Source: Orychophragmus violaceus
Lineage: Eukaryota > Streptophyta > Magnoliopsida > Brassicales > Brassicaceae
Assembly (NCBI GenBank): GCA_030180135.1
Contig: CM058230.1
Span: 99,502,439-99,566,438 of the forward strand
Direction: 5' to 3'
Length of the DNA: 64,000 nt
Below are positions 21,694-34,248 of the stretch, piece by piece. The notes beneath the pieces were generated by a model. It was not told the DNA's origin. It saw only the letters and a list, made by a program, of their open reading frames with translations, and searched no databases. A program made the position numbers and the translations under genes. Within the stretch, counting starts at the first letter, position 1. The number at the start of each line of letters is the position of its first letter.

Positions 21694-22951
21694 ACACTAA
21701 ACAAGAAGACAAATAAGCTAAAAGAAAGGTCCTAGGATGAGGCTATGGAAACTAGGTGGTTTAGAGACAATCAATGATTCTTCAATCAATCAAACATTGC
21801 TAAACAAGGCTAATGATCATAATTAAGCTAATCAAATTCTCAAGTTCATAAATCCTATGCTAATCAAGCAATCATTCAATTCTCATTTGCAAAATACAAG
21901 ACAAGCATGCATTAATATCCATCAAATACCTTTTAGCAAAGCTAATCCTTAGGCTAAGAACACTAATCACTAGACTAATCCAATCTCTTGACACTAATCC
22001 CTTTGTCTAATCCCTAATCAAGATCAAATTCCCATTTGTGATTAAGAGATAAAAAAGCATTAGTTTCAAGTTCTCATTACCAATAATCACCTTAGACATC
22101 TAATCTCTTAGGCTAAGATGTGAAAATCCTCTAAAAAGTTCATTCAAGCATTTCATCGAACACCTTTCGGGCATGAAAAAGCCTATCATCTAGTTTCAAC
22201 AATTCCTTGCAACCTAGCATAGAGATCAACTAATTAGAGAAAGATCATTCATAAATAAGTCCTAAGCATCACTAATCATCACATAAACCACTTAAATTAA
22301 CCTCATCCACAAAACCCAAAAACTCTACTCCCTAATCATAAAAGAGATATGAGAAATCATATATAGAAAGAGATATTAAGAGAAACAAGATAAATACTTA
22401 ATTAAAATTCAAAATCAAAGTTTTACAAATCCTAAATTATAAACATAAGAAGAGAGAAAAGTAGGCTTAGGCAGCTTAGGGTTTTAATCCCCCAAAATGA
22501 GTATTTATAGTTGGGAGCCACGCAGTGGCATTTTTGTAAATAAAGCAGTCTGAAAAATGTCTTCACAGGGAAAAATGTATCGGCCACTTTGACTGATACG
22601 CATGCCGATACTTCTTCCCTGTATTTTTCGTGATCTTCAGAACAAAAGGTATCGGCCTCCTGAACCGATGCACAGGCCGATACTTCTTCCCTGTCTTTCT
22701 CCCTTCATCTTTCAAGCTCCATTCTTCATCCCTTGAGGTCCTCTTTTGCTCGTTAGCTACACCTAAACTCCAAAGCACCTGTAACACACCAAGAACACTC
22801 TAAATGCAAGCCTTATGTGCCTACTCCTAATCCGAGATACCTATAAACTCTAGATGCAACACTGATCAAGAAAATGGTACGAATGATGTTGAAAAGAAGG
22901 CAAAACAAGAACTATACACAAGTCTAAACGCATGAAAATGTATGAATATCA
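21694..22951 (-). repeat. 3' LTR of the pol-less element, outer end truncated
   Basis: It matches 31288-32534, including the ACTAAACAAGAAGAC start, the two GGCCGATAC-type phrases and the terminal TATGAATATCA. About 225 bases present at 31064-31287 are missing here. Confidence 0.85.
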
Positions 22952-22952
22952 A

Positions 22953-22965
22953 TTCCCCCAAACTT
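22953..22965 (-). promoter_or_regulatory. Polypurine tract of the pol-less element
   Basis: On the minus strand TAAGTTTGGGGGA sits one base from the LTR start. The same core recurs inside the element at 29005-29015, 29636-29646 and 29812-29823. Confidence 0.75.
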
Positions 22966-23655
22966 AGACCTTGCTTGTCCACAAGCAAGCATAAGACAAT
23001 CAAAACAAGTTGGGAGAAAGGTTTGAAGGTGGGGGCTCAAAACCACAAAACTCACAACAAGACACAAGGTCTTTCAAAGAAGTTACAAGTTGCTCTAATC
23101 ATATCATCATTCCATGTACTTCCACATTACCGTTCCCTTCAACCCCTACTCTAACATCCCGAGATCTCATAGAACACAAGCAATCATCAACTCAATTCCC
23201 TACATTCATTAAAGGTTAAGTGCGATCTCATAAAGGGGTAATCAATCAATCCCAATCGGTAAGGTTCAAGAAAGGCTATTTGAGGTGGCTAAGTAGAGTT
23301 TCTTTCGGGGTGGTTAACTCTCAAGAATATGAGCAATTGGCATTACACAAAATCTATCTAAGAAAGGGAACAATTCATGCATACAAAGTTCTTTTCTCAT
23401 TGTTCTACCCAATTCCTATAAGATTTCTCTATACATTCCCATAATGAAAGACAAACACTCACCAAACCCCAACCCATGATCATTCTTTTTCACCAAAACA
23501 CACACCCCATTAGCTTTTTCTCTCTTTTCTTTTAGCCAACTAGGAACACTTAACTGAATTTTTTTTTTTTTTCAAACTTGAGCAATCTTTTTCATAACTT
23601 TCCCCTCTTATTACTTAATCTTACTTTCTTTTCTTTTTGATTCAATCTTAGGGGA
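22966..23655. other. 3' internal non-coding region of the pol-less element
   Basis: No ORF is supported. It contains T-rich runs and ends at the copia insertion site CTTAC (23656-23660). Confidence 0.5.
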
Positions 23656-23660
23656 CTTAC

Positions 23661-23902
23661 TGATGTTTTTAGAGAATGAAGATGAATGAGACTTAGGGTT
23701 CTTGAGATTAAAGAGAGAGAGGAGGCGCAGAGAATAGAGAGAGAATAGAGTCACAAAACTTGTTATTTCATTTTTGCGGCCATACAACATGTTTTATAGG
23801 TTTTACAATGTGTTTAACCTAAAAGCCAAATATGGCAAGTCTTGAGCCGCAGCATAAAGTGTCTTAGCATGATCAATACATTTGATCTATCATTGATCAA
23901 TA
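23661..23902 (-). repeat. 3' LTR of the copia element (242 bp)
   Basis: The boundary is fixed by the CTTAC duplication and the purine tract. On the minus strand the LTR starts TATTGATCA rather than TG and ends ACATCA. Confidence 0.9.
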
Positions 23903-23916
23903 CTCCCCCTCAAGTT
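23903..23916 (-). promoter_or_regulatory. Polypurine tract of the copia element
   Basis: On the minus strand AACTTGAGGGGGAG touches the LTR start TATTG. Confidence 0.85.
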
Positions 23917-24054
23917 CAGACTTTGGAATCACCCTAAAGACTGAACTTGGAATGATCATGGCAACACCTCATTAAAAACTTTGATGTGGAAAACCACTTG
24001 GGACAAAACCACATCAAGGGAAAAAGAGTATGCTGCTCATGAATCAGGAGAGTT

Positions 24055-27000
24055 CTAATCATGGATAGCTACCAGCCCTAGTTTGCCAAAGACATGAGTG
24101 CAAACCTTAAGACTAGCAGCCTTTGTGAAGATGTCTGCAAGCTGATCTTCACTCTTTGTGTAACAAGGCAGAATGGTTCCATCTTCAATCTTCTCCCTTA
24201 CCTTGTGACAATCAATCTCAATGTGTTTTGTCCTCTCATGAAACACTGAGTTGGTTGCAATGTGAATAGCAGCCTGGTTGTCACAATGAAAGGTGATTGG
24301 ACTTGATTGCTCTATACCAAAGTCCTTAAGCAAGGCCTATAGCCATGTTAACTCGGTTGCAAGCTTCCTCATTGCCCTATACTCAGCTTCAACACTAGAA
24401 AAAGATACCACCTTCTGCTTCTTTGTCTTCCAAGTTACCAAGTTGCCTCCAATAAAGGTGCAATAGCCGGTTGTTGATCTCCTATCACTCTTATCACCAG
24501 CCCAATCTGCATCCCAATAGCCAACAATTTCTGTGCTTTCATTCTTACCCATCCAAATACCCTGTCCAGTTGATCCTTTGAGATATCTGAGGATCCTCTC
24601 AATCAAACTCCAATGATACACTGTGGGTGATTGCATATGTTGGCTAACTTGATTCACAGCAAAACATAAATCTGGTCTTGTGAGAGTGAGGTAGATAAGC
24701 TTCCCAACCAGCCTCCTATACAATGAGACATCCTTGAACTTGACTTCATCAGATTTCTCCCCCTTTCTATTGACTTGGTAGCCATCTTCAAGAGGAGTCT
24801 TTGCAATCTTGCAATCTTTCATACTGGTTTCTGTCAACAAGTCTTTAACATACTTCCTTTGGGACAGAAATAATCCATCATTGAATCCGCATACTTCAAT
24901 GCCCAAGAAGTACTTCAACTCACCAAGGTCTTTAATATCAAAGGAACTCTTGAGGTAAGCCTTTGTGGATTGAATCCCATCATTATCACTTCCTGTAATA
25001 ATCAAATCATCCACATAAATCAGAACTACCACCACTCCTAGAGCACTTTGAAGTGTGAACAATGTGTGATCAGATTGAGACTTCTTGAAACCATGGTCCA
25101 TAAGTGTATGACTGAGCTTATGGTACCAAGCTCTTGGTGATTGCTTCAAGCCATAAATCGCCCTTCTCAGCCTCAATACCTCACCATCCTTACATAAGTG
25201 TTTCAATCCTGGTGGAGGAGTCATATATACTTCCTCCTCAAGTTCACCTTGTAGAAAAGCATTCTTCACATCCATTTGCCATAGATTCCATGAGAGGTTT
25301 GTGGCTAATCTCAATGTAACTCTCACTGTATGAAGTTTAGCCACTGGTGCAAAGGAATCCGTATAGTCTTCTCCATACGTTTGAGTGAATCCCCTTGCTA
25401 ATAGCCTTGCCTTGTACCTCTCTATGTCTCCATTTCTTTTATACTTGATTGTGAAGACCCATTTAGAGCTAACAGTCTTCTTCCTTTTTGGCAGCTTCTC
25501 CACAATCCAAGTGTGGTTCCTCTCCATAGCTTCTTTCTCATCCTTTACTGCATCCATCCATACCTTGATACCCTCAGCCTCTTCATAAGTCTTAGGAACC
25601 TGGTTTAGCTCAATCTTTCCAAGAAAGGCCTTGTGACTAGATGGTAGCAAGTTAATAGAACAAGTAGACTGACTAGGATGAGCTACTGCTTGGTTGTTGT
25701 AGAAGACCCTTGTCTTCATCCATTCTGATGGATCTTTCTTTTCCCTTGTGCTTCTCCTGAGTTGCTGAACCGGTTGATCAACCACCTCCTCATTACCCAC
25801 TGCCTCTTGATAAATCATCTCATCCTCATTCATATCCAAGTCCACTTGGTTCTGATCTTGAGTATCCTCATTCATATCCAAGTCCACTTGGTTCTGATCT
25901 TGAGGTGGAATGTCTTCTTCAGCCGGGTCATGTGTGTGTGTTGCTGGTTCAATATCCTCTTGTTGAGCTTCTTGGGTAGTTGTTTCAGGCTTCTCTGGCC
26001 GTGGGGTGTCATTTCCCAAGTGATCCAACAAGTACTTTAAACTTGTAGCCAAATCAGAGGGTGATCTTGAGAGATCCTTCAAACCTTCCCAATCCTTCTT
26101 CTCATAGTATCTCTGCCCCTCAATGAACTTAACATCCCTTGAAACATAGGTCCTGTTGTTGCTTGGATCAAAACACTTGTAGCCCTTCTGAGTTGTGGAG
26201 TATCCAAGGAACATACATCTTGTGCTCTTAGCATCCAGCTTATTCCTTTGATCTCCTGTGATATATACAAAACAAACACAACCAAACACACGTAAGTGTT
26301 CAATAAAAGGTTTGGTTTTGTTCAATACCTCATATGGTGAAATGTCTTGAAGGACTCTAGTCGGGATCCTGTTGGTAAGATAGCATGCTGCCAACACTGC
26401 ATCTCCCCAAAACCTCTTAGGAACGTTGGTGTGGAACATCATAGACCTAGCAACCTCCATCAGATGTCTATTCTTCCTTTCAGCCACACCATTTTGTTGA
26501 GGAGTGTGTGGGCAGCTTGTTTGATGTAGGATCCCATACTTGTTCAAGTGAGCTTTGAATCTTTGGCTTGTGTACTCCCCTCCATTATCTGATCTAAACA
26601 CTTTAATCTTGGCATTAAATTGATTAGTAACATAGTTTTGAAAGTTTAGAAATGCATCAAACACCCTATCTTTAGATGGCAGCAATGTAACCCAAGTATA
26701 TTTTGATTTTTCATCTATGAAGGTCACAAAATACTTGTTCCTATCTCTAGAAAGACAAGGTGAAGTCCAAACATCAGAGTGCACAAGATCAAAGCAATGT
26801 TCATAGATAGTAGTTGATTTAGGAAAGATAGTTCTACAATGTTTGCCAAGAATACAAGCTTCACAAGTTGAATGATCAAAGCTAACATTAGGCAACATTA
26901 AGTTCAAAGCACGAGCATGAGGATGTCCTAGTCTAGCATGCCATAGGACATTTTGATTGAAAGAAAAACAGGATTTAAAAGCTAAGGTATCCGAGTTGCT

Positions 27001-28341
27001 TGGAGAAGTGTCTTCAAGGAGATAAAGTTCATCTTGTGTATCACCTCTTCCAATAACCTTTCCATTCTTAATATCCTGAAAACAAACTTCATTAGGCCCA
27101 AAGATAACATTGCAATTCAAGTCCTTGGTGATCCTTTTAACCGACAGCAAGTTAGATTTAAACTTAGGAACATAAAAAGCATCACTTTCCTTGTTAAACA
27201 ATCTTAACTTTCCTGTACCAATTATAGGAATCCCTTGACCATCAGCTATAATTACTCTTCCTAGGGCAGGTTTAATGTCCTCTAACAACTTAGCATTACT
27301 AATCATGTGGTGAGAAGCTCCTGAATCTACTACCAACTTATGATCAGTTTTAGCAAGCAATTTATGAGAAAATAAAGAGATGCCAGAGAGCTTAGAGGCA
27401 TAAGCCTTGATGAGGTCCTCAAGGTTACTCTTCTTAACATACTCAGTGGCTGTGTAGAGTGCAAGCTCCCCTCCTTGAGCTGAAGTAGAGGCAGGCTCCT
27501 TCACAGCTTCTTGGGAGATGTTTGCATTTGCCCTTGAGTCCTTGAACTTGGCTGGTTTGAGGTGGGGATGAAGGATCCAACACTTATCCTTGGAATGGCC
27601 TTTCCTCTTGCAATGATCACAAGCTGCAGCCTTCTTCTCCTCAGGTTTAAAGCCGGCTTTGTTGGCAGTCACCAACTCCCCCTTTCCTCCAAACAAACCA
27701 ATGTTTCCTTCTTCCTTTTGGATCCTTGAACACACCTCTTCAAAATCAGGAAGTGTATTCTCCCTTAGGATCTTCATGATGACATCATTGTAAACCGGAT
27801 CCAAGTTGAGTAGAAGGCCAAAGATCTTGTCTTGCTCCTTTCTCTCAATGAGAATCTTGGGGTTCATAGTACTTGGCCTTAGCATCTCAAGTTCAGACCA
27901 TGCTGAAGAAAACTTCCCAAGATACTTGGTAAAGTCATGGTCTTCTTGTTTCAGCTCACTTATGGCCTTCTTGACTTCATATACCCTGCTCAGATTAGAA
28001 ACATCTCCATAAATCTTCTTGAGAGTGTCCCACAGTGACTTGGCTGTCTCACAATGAGAATAAGCTTCAAGGATGGATGGGTCAAGAGAGTTTTGGAGAA
28101 AGCCAAGCACCAGCTGGTCTTCTTGAAACCATTTAGCCTCTGCCTTCTTGGTTTCCTCATCCTTCTTCTTGGTTTCATCTTCTTCAGTTGGTGTTTTATC
28201 CTCTAAGATGTGATCCCACAATCCTCTTCCACAAATGGCAGTCTTGATGGTCCTTTGCCATGTTCTGTAGTTGATCCCTTTGAGCACAACAGGAACAACA
28301 ATAGGCCTCAAGCTTGAGCTGATGTGAACTGAATCTTCCAT
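24055..28341 (-). pseudogene. Copia Gag-Pol polyprotein with one in-frame stop
   Basis: The ATG is at 28341 and the frame is open for 1334 codons to a TAG at 24339-24337. It then continues in the same frame to a final stop at 24055. Domains: UBN2-type Gag (residues about 1-220), CCHC zinc knuckle CDHCKRKGHSKDKC (241-254), protease VVDSGASHH (D339), integrase zinc site (H468, H473, C493, C496), integrase catalytic D523, D585 and E621, reverse transcriptase with YVDD near 1110, and RNase H to the end. The stop falls in RNase H and removes its last 90 or so residues. A DQNQVDLDMNED unit is duplicated in tandem in the linker before RT. Everything else looks functional. Confidence 0.94.
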
Positions 28342-28617
28342 GGTGAGTAGAGAGAGGAAACAAGCGTTAGGGTTTTAGGCAGAGAAGGAGTGAGAGGCGT
28401 TAGGGTTTTAGGACAGAGAACAAGTTTGATGAAGAGAACAAGTATCAAGAAGATTCTGGGCAGAAAGAGTGAAATAAACCGTGAGTTTTAGGACAGAAAG
28501 TAGAGACAGAGAGTATTAGGGTTTTAGAGTAGAGAATGATGAGAACTTAGAGAGTAATGGATTTAAAACCAAGAGATTTATGAAACAAAAGAGAGAATCA
28601 AGAGAATAGAGATCTAT
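28342..28617 (-). other. 5' leader of the copia element
   Basis: This is a 276-base untranslated leader between primer site and ATG, with several repeats of TTAGGGTTTTAG seen on the plus strand. Confidence 0.7.
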
Positions 28618-28629
28618 GCTCTGATACCA
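28618..28629 (-). promoter_or_regulatory. Primer binding site, initiator Met tRNA
   Basis: On the minus strand TGGTATCAGAGC directly follows the LTR end, the standard copia priming site. Confidence 0.92.
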
Positions 28630-28871
28630 TGATGTTTTTAGAGAATGAAGATGAATGAGACTTAGGGTTCTTGAGATTAAAGAGAGAGAGGAGGCGCAGA
28701 GAATAGAGAGAGAATAGAGTCACAAAACTTGTTATTTCATTTTTGCGGCCATACAACATGTTTTATAGGTTTTACAATGTGTTTAACCTAAAAGCCAAAT
28801 ATGGCAAGTCTTGAGCCGCAGCATAAAGTGTCTTAGCATGATCAATACATTTGATCTCATCATGATCAATA
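28630..28871 (-). repeat. 5' LTR of the copia element (242 bp)
   Basis: It is identical to 23661-23902 except for two one-base indels near 28857-28863, and is followed by the CTTAC duplication. Confidence 0.92.
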
Positions 28872-29991
28872 CTTACTTCTTTTTCTTTCCTTTTACACAA
28901 TGCTCTCTTTAGATATGAATTCCTAGTGACCTTCTTTCTCTTTTTGAACCCTTTTTTCAACTCTTTTCAATGATCCTTTTATTCCCAAGATAACTCTCAT
29001 CTCTCCCCCAAACTTGTTTCCCATCCTAATGCTAGACTCTTATGGAAAATAGAGCTAGCTAAAATGAGAAAAGACCATAGTCGTTCCCGATACTCTCAAG
29101 TTTTTGCACATGCCAAAAGCTATCAAGAACATGCCTCACTCACAAATCAATTTAGGCTTCAAGGAAAGGTTTAGGGTCTTTGGGTAAGGGAGGCCATGAT
29201 CATAAGGTCAATGGCTGCCCGAGTTAATCAAGAGAGTGGTAAAAGGGAAAGCATAACTCGTGCAAGGACCATGGGATCTCATTTCAAGCCCCTAAGCAAA
29301 ATATTTCAAAGTCAAGATAAAGTCAATCATCATGGAATTGAGTTAAGTTCAAGCATGCTTCACAAAGATAGGGAGTTTCAGAATTTCAAAGTCAAGTAAT
29401 GGGTTTTCCTTTGTTTGAAAATCAATCAAAGCAACGAGCAACTTAAATGGTGAGCCTCTACAAGGCAAAATCATCATCGTCCTCAATGCATGCATCCTAC
29501 ATAATGAACTAGACTCGATCCTACAATGCTTTCTTTTTGTGAAATTTTTTTGAAATTTTTCGATTTTTAGGGGTTTCCTCAAAATGCAAGAAGGAAAATA
29601 AGATCAAAGAAAAACATAATTAGTAATTGGTCCTTCCCCCAAACTTAAATCACACAGTCCCTTGTGTGAAAGAAGAGAGGAGGAAAGACCGGGAAAACAA
29701 ACAAATGCAAGAAAAGAAGCAAAATATTTACAAAGGTTGGAGTGTTACTTGAAGAGTGGAATGGAGAGGAGGGATGGGAGGTGGAGGCATCTTTGACTTA
29801 GCGTTAGACTTCCCCCAAACTTAGACCATTGCATTGGCTTCTCATCCTTTTATTTAGCATTGAAGGCCCTTTGCTCAATCCCAAAACTCATTCTCTTCTT
29901 CTTTGAATTTACCCCAAAACTCCCCAAAAGGATAGACATGGGAATTCCTCCCGAGTGAGCTTGTTTTGAGTCACTAAGCTTGACTATCCCT
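28872..29991. other. Internal non-coding region of the pol-less element
   Basis: No domain is recognised. Three copies of a polypurine-tract-like box (TAAGTTTGGGGGA or close, minus strand) occur at 29005-29015, 29636-29646 and 29812-29823. Confidence 0.55.
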
Positions 29992-30989
29992 TCACTCTTT
30001 TTGGTTAGGGATGTGGCATGAGTTTGTATCACCGGGATCATACTCATCGTAGAACCACCCCCTAAACTCTTTCATCCTTATCTTCTCAAAAGGGATCTTC
30101 CTTGGATCATGAAAGCTTGGTGATATGGTGGAGACTATATCGAGGTAGTTGTGAAAGGGTTGAGCCATTGGAGATCCATCTTCTTTATCCCCCTTGAAGG
30201 ATTCTTCATTGGGACTATCTTGTTTCTCCATAGGATTTCTTCCAATTGACTTTTGCATGGGATTTGGTTGCTTTGGCACTTCTTCCATGATTGAGAGCTC
30301 ATCTTGTGTGTTCTCTTCCTTGATAACCTTGTACTCAACAACCAATCCATCTTCATAAGACTCTTCCTTAACTCTCACAACTCTACTCCTTCATTGTTTC
30401 CATTGGTTGAATTACCCATGATTGTCTCTTCATCATCCTCATCTCCATACCTTATCAGAAGATCTTCACCAATAGTGCAACCAAGAAGCATTTCAAATTC
30501 CTTGATAGTCTATTCAGATTCTTTCAAGAACTTATCTTGGGCTTGAGCATTCTCCTCATGTGTTGGCTCAACAATACTTGCATCTTGAGGCAAATTGGCA
30601 AAGTCATTGTTGATCATTCTTAAGCTCTCATTGTACCTCTCTTGTCCTTCCAATGTAAACCTTGCCAAGTTGAGAAGCTCTTCATCACATGATTGGGAGG
30701 AGTAAGTTGCTTCATGCTCATGCTCTATGCTCCAAGATTGGTATCCATCACTATAGCCATATTGGTACTCATGAGAAGAGTACTCATTTGGAAGATCACC
30801 TTGATAAGTGGATGTTCTTTCAAGACCATGATGACTTGTAGGGTCCCAAGCCATCTCTCTTTCTTGAGTTTCTAGCATAGCCCTCAACATTGAAGCTATC
30901 TCTAAAGCCATGCTCTCTTCTTTGTGATTGTACCTTGCAAAAAGAACAAAAACTTGAAAGAGAGTTACTAACCACACAAACAAAAACAA
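29992..30989 (-). pseudogene. Unrecognised acidic ORF of the pol-less LTR element
   Basis: A minus-strand frame from 30989 contains MALEIASMLRAMLETQERE and a Y/S/E-rich stretch. It reaches a stop at 30510 and reads on in frame to about 30380 (with LLGCTIGEDLLIRYGDEDDE). The adjacent frame 30378-29992 then carries VKEESYEDGLVVEYKVIKEE, FHDPRKIPFEKI and RGWFYDEYDPGD before a stop. I read this as one former protein of about 330 residues broken by one stop and one frameshift, rich in E, D, S and N. It shows no zinc knuckle, protease or capsid signature that I can name. It sits where gag would be, downstream of the primer site. Confidence 0.5.
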
Positions 30990-31043
30990 AATAAAAGCTT
31001 AGTCTAATGTAGAATCTAAATCCTAATGGCTATTGCTACACCT

Positions 31044-31060
31044 CCCCGGCAACGGCGCCA
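31044..31060 (-). promoter_or_regulatory. Primer binding site, tRNA-Asp type
   Basis: CCCCGGCAACGGCGCCA on the plus strand lies three bases from the LTR end, so this pol-less element uses the same primer as Athila and Tat. Confidence 0.9.
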
Positions 31061-31063
31061 AAT

Positions 31064-32534
31064 TGATGATAGACTTTTCTAGGTTCTAGCTCAATTCCTC
31101 AAGTCTACTCGTGTCATTATAGTACTTAAGGTATCAATCCAGGGAGGCAAGAAGAGTAGCCATTCAAGAATGCAAGAAACTACTCAAGCTAAGGAAACCA
31201 AATAGAAAGGGTTTATCTAACAACCTAGAGACAAATCAAAACAAGAAGTAAACAAAACAAGCAAGAACAAAGCAAAACACTAAACAAGAAGACAAATAAG
31301 CTAAAAGAAGGGTCCTAGGATGAGGCTATGGAAACTAGGTGGTTTAGAGACAATCAATGATTCTTCAATCAATCAAACATTGCTAAACAAGGCTAATGAT
31401 CATAATTAAGCTAATCACATTCTCATGTTCATAACTCCTATGCTAATCAAGCAATCATTCAATTCTCATTTGCAAATTACAAGACAAGCATGCATTAATA
31501 TCCATCAAATACCTTTTAGCAAAGCTAATCCTTAGGCTAAGAACACTAATCACTAGACTAATCCAATCTCTTGGCACTAATCCCTTTGTCTAATCCCTAA
31601 TCAAGATCAAATTCCCATTTGTGATTAAGAGATAAACAAGCATTATTTTCAAGTTCTCATTACCAATAATCACCTTAGACATCTAATCTCTTAGGCTAAG
31701 ATGTTAAAATCCTCTAAAAAGTTCATTCAAGCATTTCATCGAACACCTTTCGGGCATGAAAAAGCCTATCATCTAGTTTCAACAATTCCTTGCAACCTAG
31801 CATAGAGATCAACTAATTAGAGGAGGATCATTCATAAATAAGTCCTAAGCATCACTAATCATCACATAAACCATCTAAATTAACCTCATCCACAAAACCA
31901 AAAAACTCTACTCCCTAATCATAAGAGAGATATGAGAAATCATGATAGAAAGAGAGATTAAGAGAAACAAGATAAATACTTAATTAAAATTCAAAATCAA
32001 AGTTTTACAAATCCTAAATCATAAACATAAGAAGAAAGAAAACTAGGCTTAGGTAGCTTAGGGTTTTTAATCCCCCAAAATGAGTATTTATAGTTGGGAG
32101 CCACGCAGTGGCATTTTCGTAAATAAAGCAGTCTGAAAATGGTCTTCACAGGGAAAAATGTATCGGCCACTTTGACCGATACGCAGGCCGATACTCCTTC
32201 CCTGTATTTTTCGTGATCTTCAGAACAAAAGGTATTGGCCTCCTGAACCGATACACAGGCCGATACTTCTTCCCTGTCTTTCTCCTTTCATCTTTCAAGC
32301 TCCATTCTTCATCCCTTGAGGTCCTCTTTTGCTCCTTAACTACACCTAAACTCTAAAGCACCTGTAACACACCAAGAACACTCCAAATGCAAGCCTAAAG
32401 TGCCTACTCCTAATCCTAGATAGCTATAAACTCTAGATGCAATAATGATCAACAAAATGGTACGAATGATGGTGAAATGAAGTCAAAACAAGAACTATAC
32501 ACAAGTCTAAATGCATGAAAATGTATGAATATCA
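31064..32534 (-). repeat. 5' LTR of the pol-less element (1471 bp)
   Basis: On the minus strand it starts TGATATTCATAC and ends CTATCATCA before the primer site. It is the full-length partner of 21694-22951. Confidence 0.87.
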
Positions 32535-32815
32535 AAATCCCATAGCCTCGCAACCAGATCTCGTCATCACTAAGAAAGAGGCAAACAGAACCACCACCGA
32601 CAACAACAACTCGCCACACCGCCAGACCAGAGACATGGAAACCATATAGAGCCGAAAAGGAGGTGGGCACGACTGCGGATGAAGATCAGCCATGCAAAAC
32701 AAGAAAGGAGCCTCCCACGCCGGAAAAAGAGTTACGGCCGCGGAGAAGCTAATGATAAAAATTAGGGTTTTTTCGAAAGAGTTTAAGGAGAGAAAAAAGA
32801 GAAAAACGATTGTAT
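32535..32815. repeat. GC-richer repeat, right part
   Basis: It resumes the composition of 21010-21693 (CACCACCGACAACAACAAC, GCCGGAAAAAGAG) and ends at ATTAGGGTTTTTTCG. It is probably the other half of the element split by the LTR insertion. Confidence 0.4.
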
Positions 32816-33627
32816 AACTTTTTGCTTTGTTTAGATAGTTAAATATTGATAATACTGAATAATATTGAACTAAGTTAATAACAATTATTATTTTTATGGC
32901 ATATATTTAATTGCACATTTACATGTAATTAAATGGAAATGGTAATGAGATGGAAGCATATAGTATTACTTTAAAAAAATAAGAATCATAAAAAGGTAAG
33001 AACTGGTAGAAAGGGGCAAATAAGAAACATAACAAAGATTTAACGGGGTTGGAGGCACTTATAAGAGTTTACTAAAAAAAGTTCAGAAACTTTGATATTT
33101 TGATATAATGATGCATGTGTTTGTTTATTTTGCTTATCACTATAGAAACATGAATATTGTAAATGAACTTTTAGCCGCAAAAAATAGCATTAGAAAGTAA
33201 AACTATAAACTAAAAGTTATAAAATATGTTTAGACATTGTGACACAGTGATATATACAAGTTTAATATACGGTTTGGATAGTTCATGAAAATTAAACTTC
33301 AAAACGTTATATAAATATAACAAAGAAATCTTAATCTTTTATAAACGAATTAGAAATCTTAGCCGGTTTATTTGAGTAAAAGTGGCTTTACCTCAATAAT
33401 TAATACGGCATGAGGTCGACAGTCCAAGCAGACAGTCGCTGTCTTTTAATAATTTATAAAGAGCAACGAAAATATCGTTTACGAAATAATCCAAAACTAC
33501 ACGTTTTGACACCTCACATGTTACCGGGTCCACTGTTTAGGGATCATTCATCTTTGTCGTTTTATTACCTATGATAACCTTGGATTCTGCAATCTAAACT
33601 TTACTAGAGGAACCAAAGGAGAACGGC
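32816..33627. other. AT-rich intergenic stretch
   Basis: I see no gene, terminal repeat or duplication signal here. Confidence 0.5.
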
Positions 33628-34248
33628 TTATCCTTGCGGTCCCGAAGTTACAATCAACTGCGCACAAATAAGACGAGAAAATTTGGACAGGTCTTAGTGG
33701 TCCTTGCCAACAATCGAGAGAGTAGTATCAAAGTTGTGACGCTAACTAGCAGATTTATTTGTATAAAATGAATTTTTAGAGAATAAATAAACAAGTTCTA
33801 TCATTTATCCAAACAAATAATTTTACCGTAGAATGGATAATATCATATCGGCTCGGCTGGCAACAGTCTGTTTGCACAGCGCCAAGTCGTTTCATCTCTT
33901 CAAAACTTGAACGAAGATTTTAGATCACTCACAATAACTTATCCTCAAGATTTTTAGATTACTCCGTATCGCCTATTTCGTTATTGAGATGTTTGATCTC
34001 TTCAAATGTTATGTTCTTAAGTTCAGACGTGTTGAATGCTCTAATTGTTCGAGCTTTCACCAAGCTCCTCTATGGTCAGGGTCAAGGTACTGAATTTGTC
34101 TCTTATTTTTCTCTACTCACGTCTCTACTTGGAAATATTGGTGATCATAGTAACTCCACCTCGATTCTCGTCCAAGTTAGATCCATACCCATAATTTTTT
34201 CTCGCCATTCCTCTCGATAGTATTTCTCTCACCACTTAATTGAACTTT

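Larger units (their letters stand above)
23661..28871 (-). mobile_element. Nearly intact Ty1/copia retrotransposon
   Basis: The element is 5211 bp, flanked by a perfect 5-bp duplication CTTAC (23656-23660 and 28872-28876). Both LTRs are 242 bp and differ only by two one-base indels near one end. It has an initiator-Met tRNA primer site directly at the 5' LTR, a purine tract directly at the 3' LTR, and one gag-pol frame with a single stop. Insertion inside the pol-less LTR element is recent by LTR identity. Confidence 0.94.
21694..32534 (-). mobile_element. Pol-less LTR retrotransposon (LARD-like) with a nested copia
   Basis: On the minus strand: 5' LTR (32534-31064), tRNA-Asp primer site (31060-31044), about 2.9 kb of own internal sequence, polypurine tract (22965-22953) and 3' LTR (22951-21694). 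The 3' LTR lacks about 630 bases at its outer end by coordinates of the two LTR starts, or roughly the first 225 bases of the homologous LTR when aligned. Shared stretches differ by scattered substitutions. No gag, protease or pol domain can be recognised, only a broken ORF of unknown type (29992-30989). A complete Ty1/copia element interrupts the internal region. Confidence 0.82.

Noticed and set aside
33984..34220. A 78-codon ORF in copy A
   Set aside because: The frame is not kept in copy B (54550-54760).
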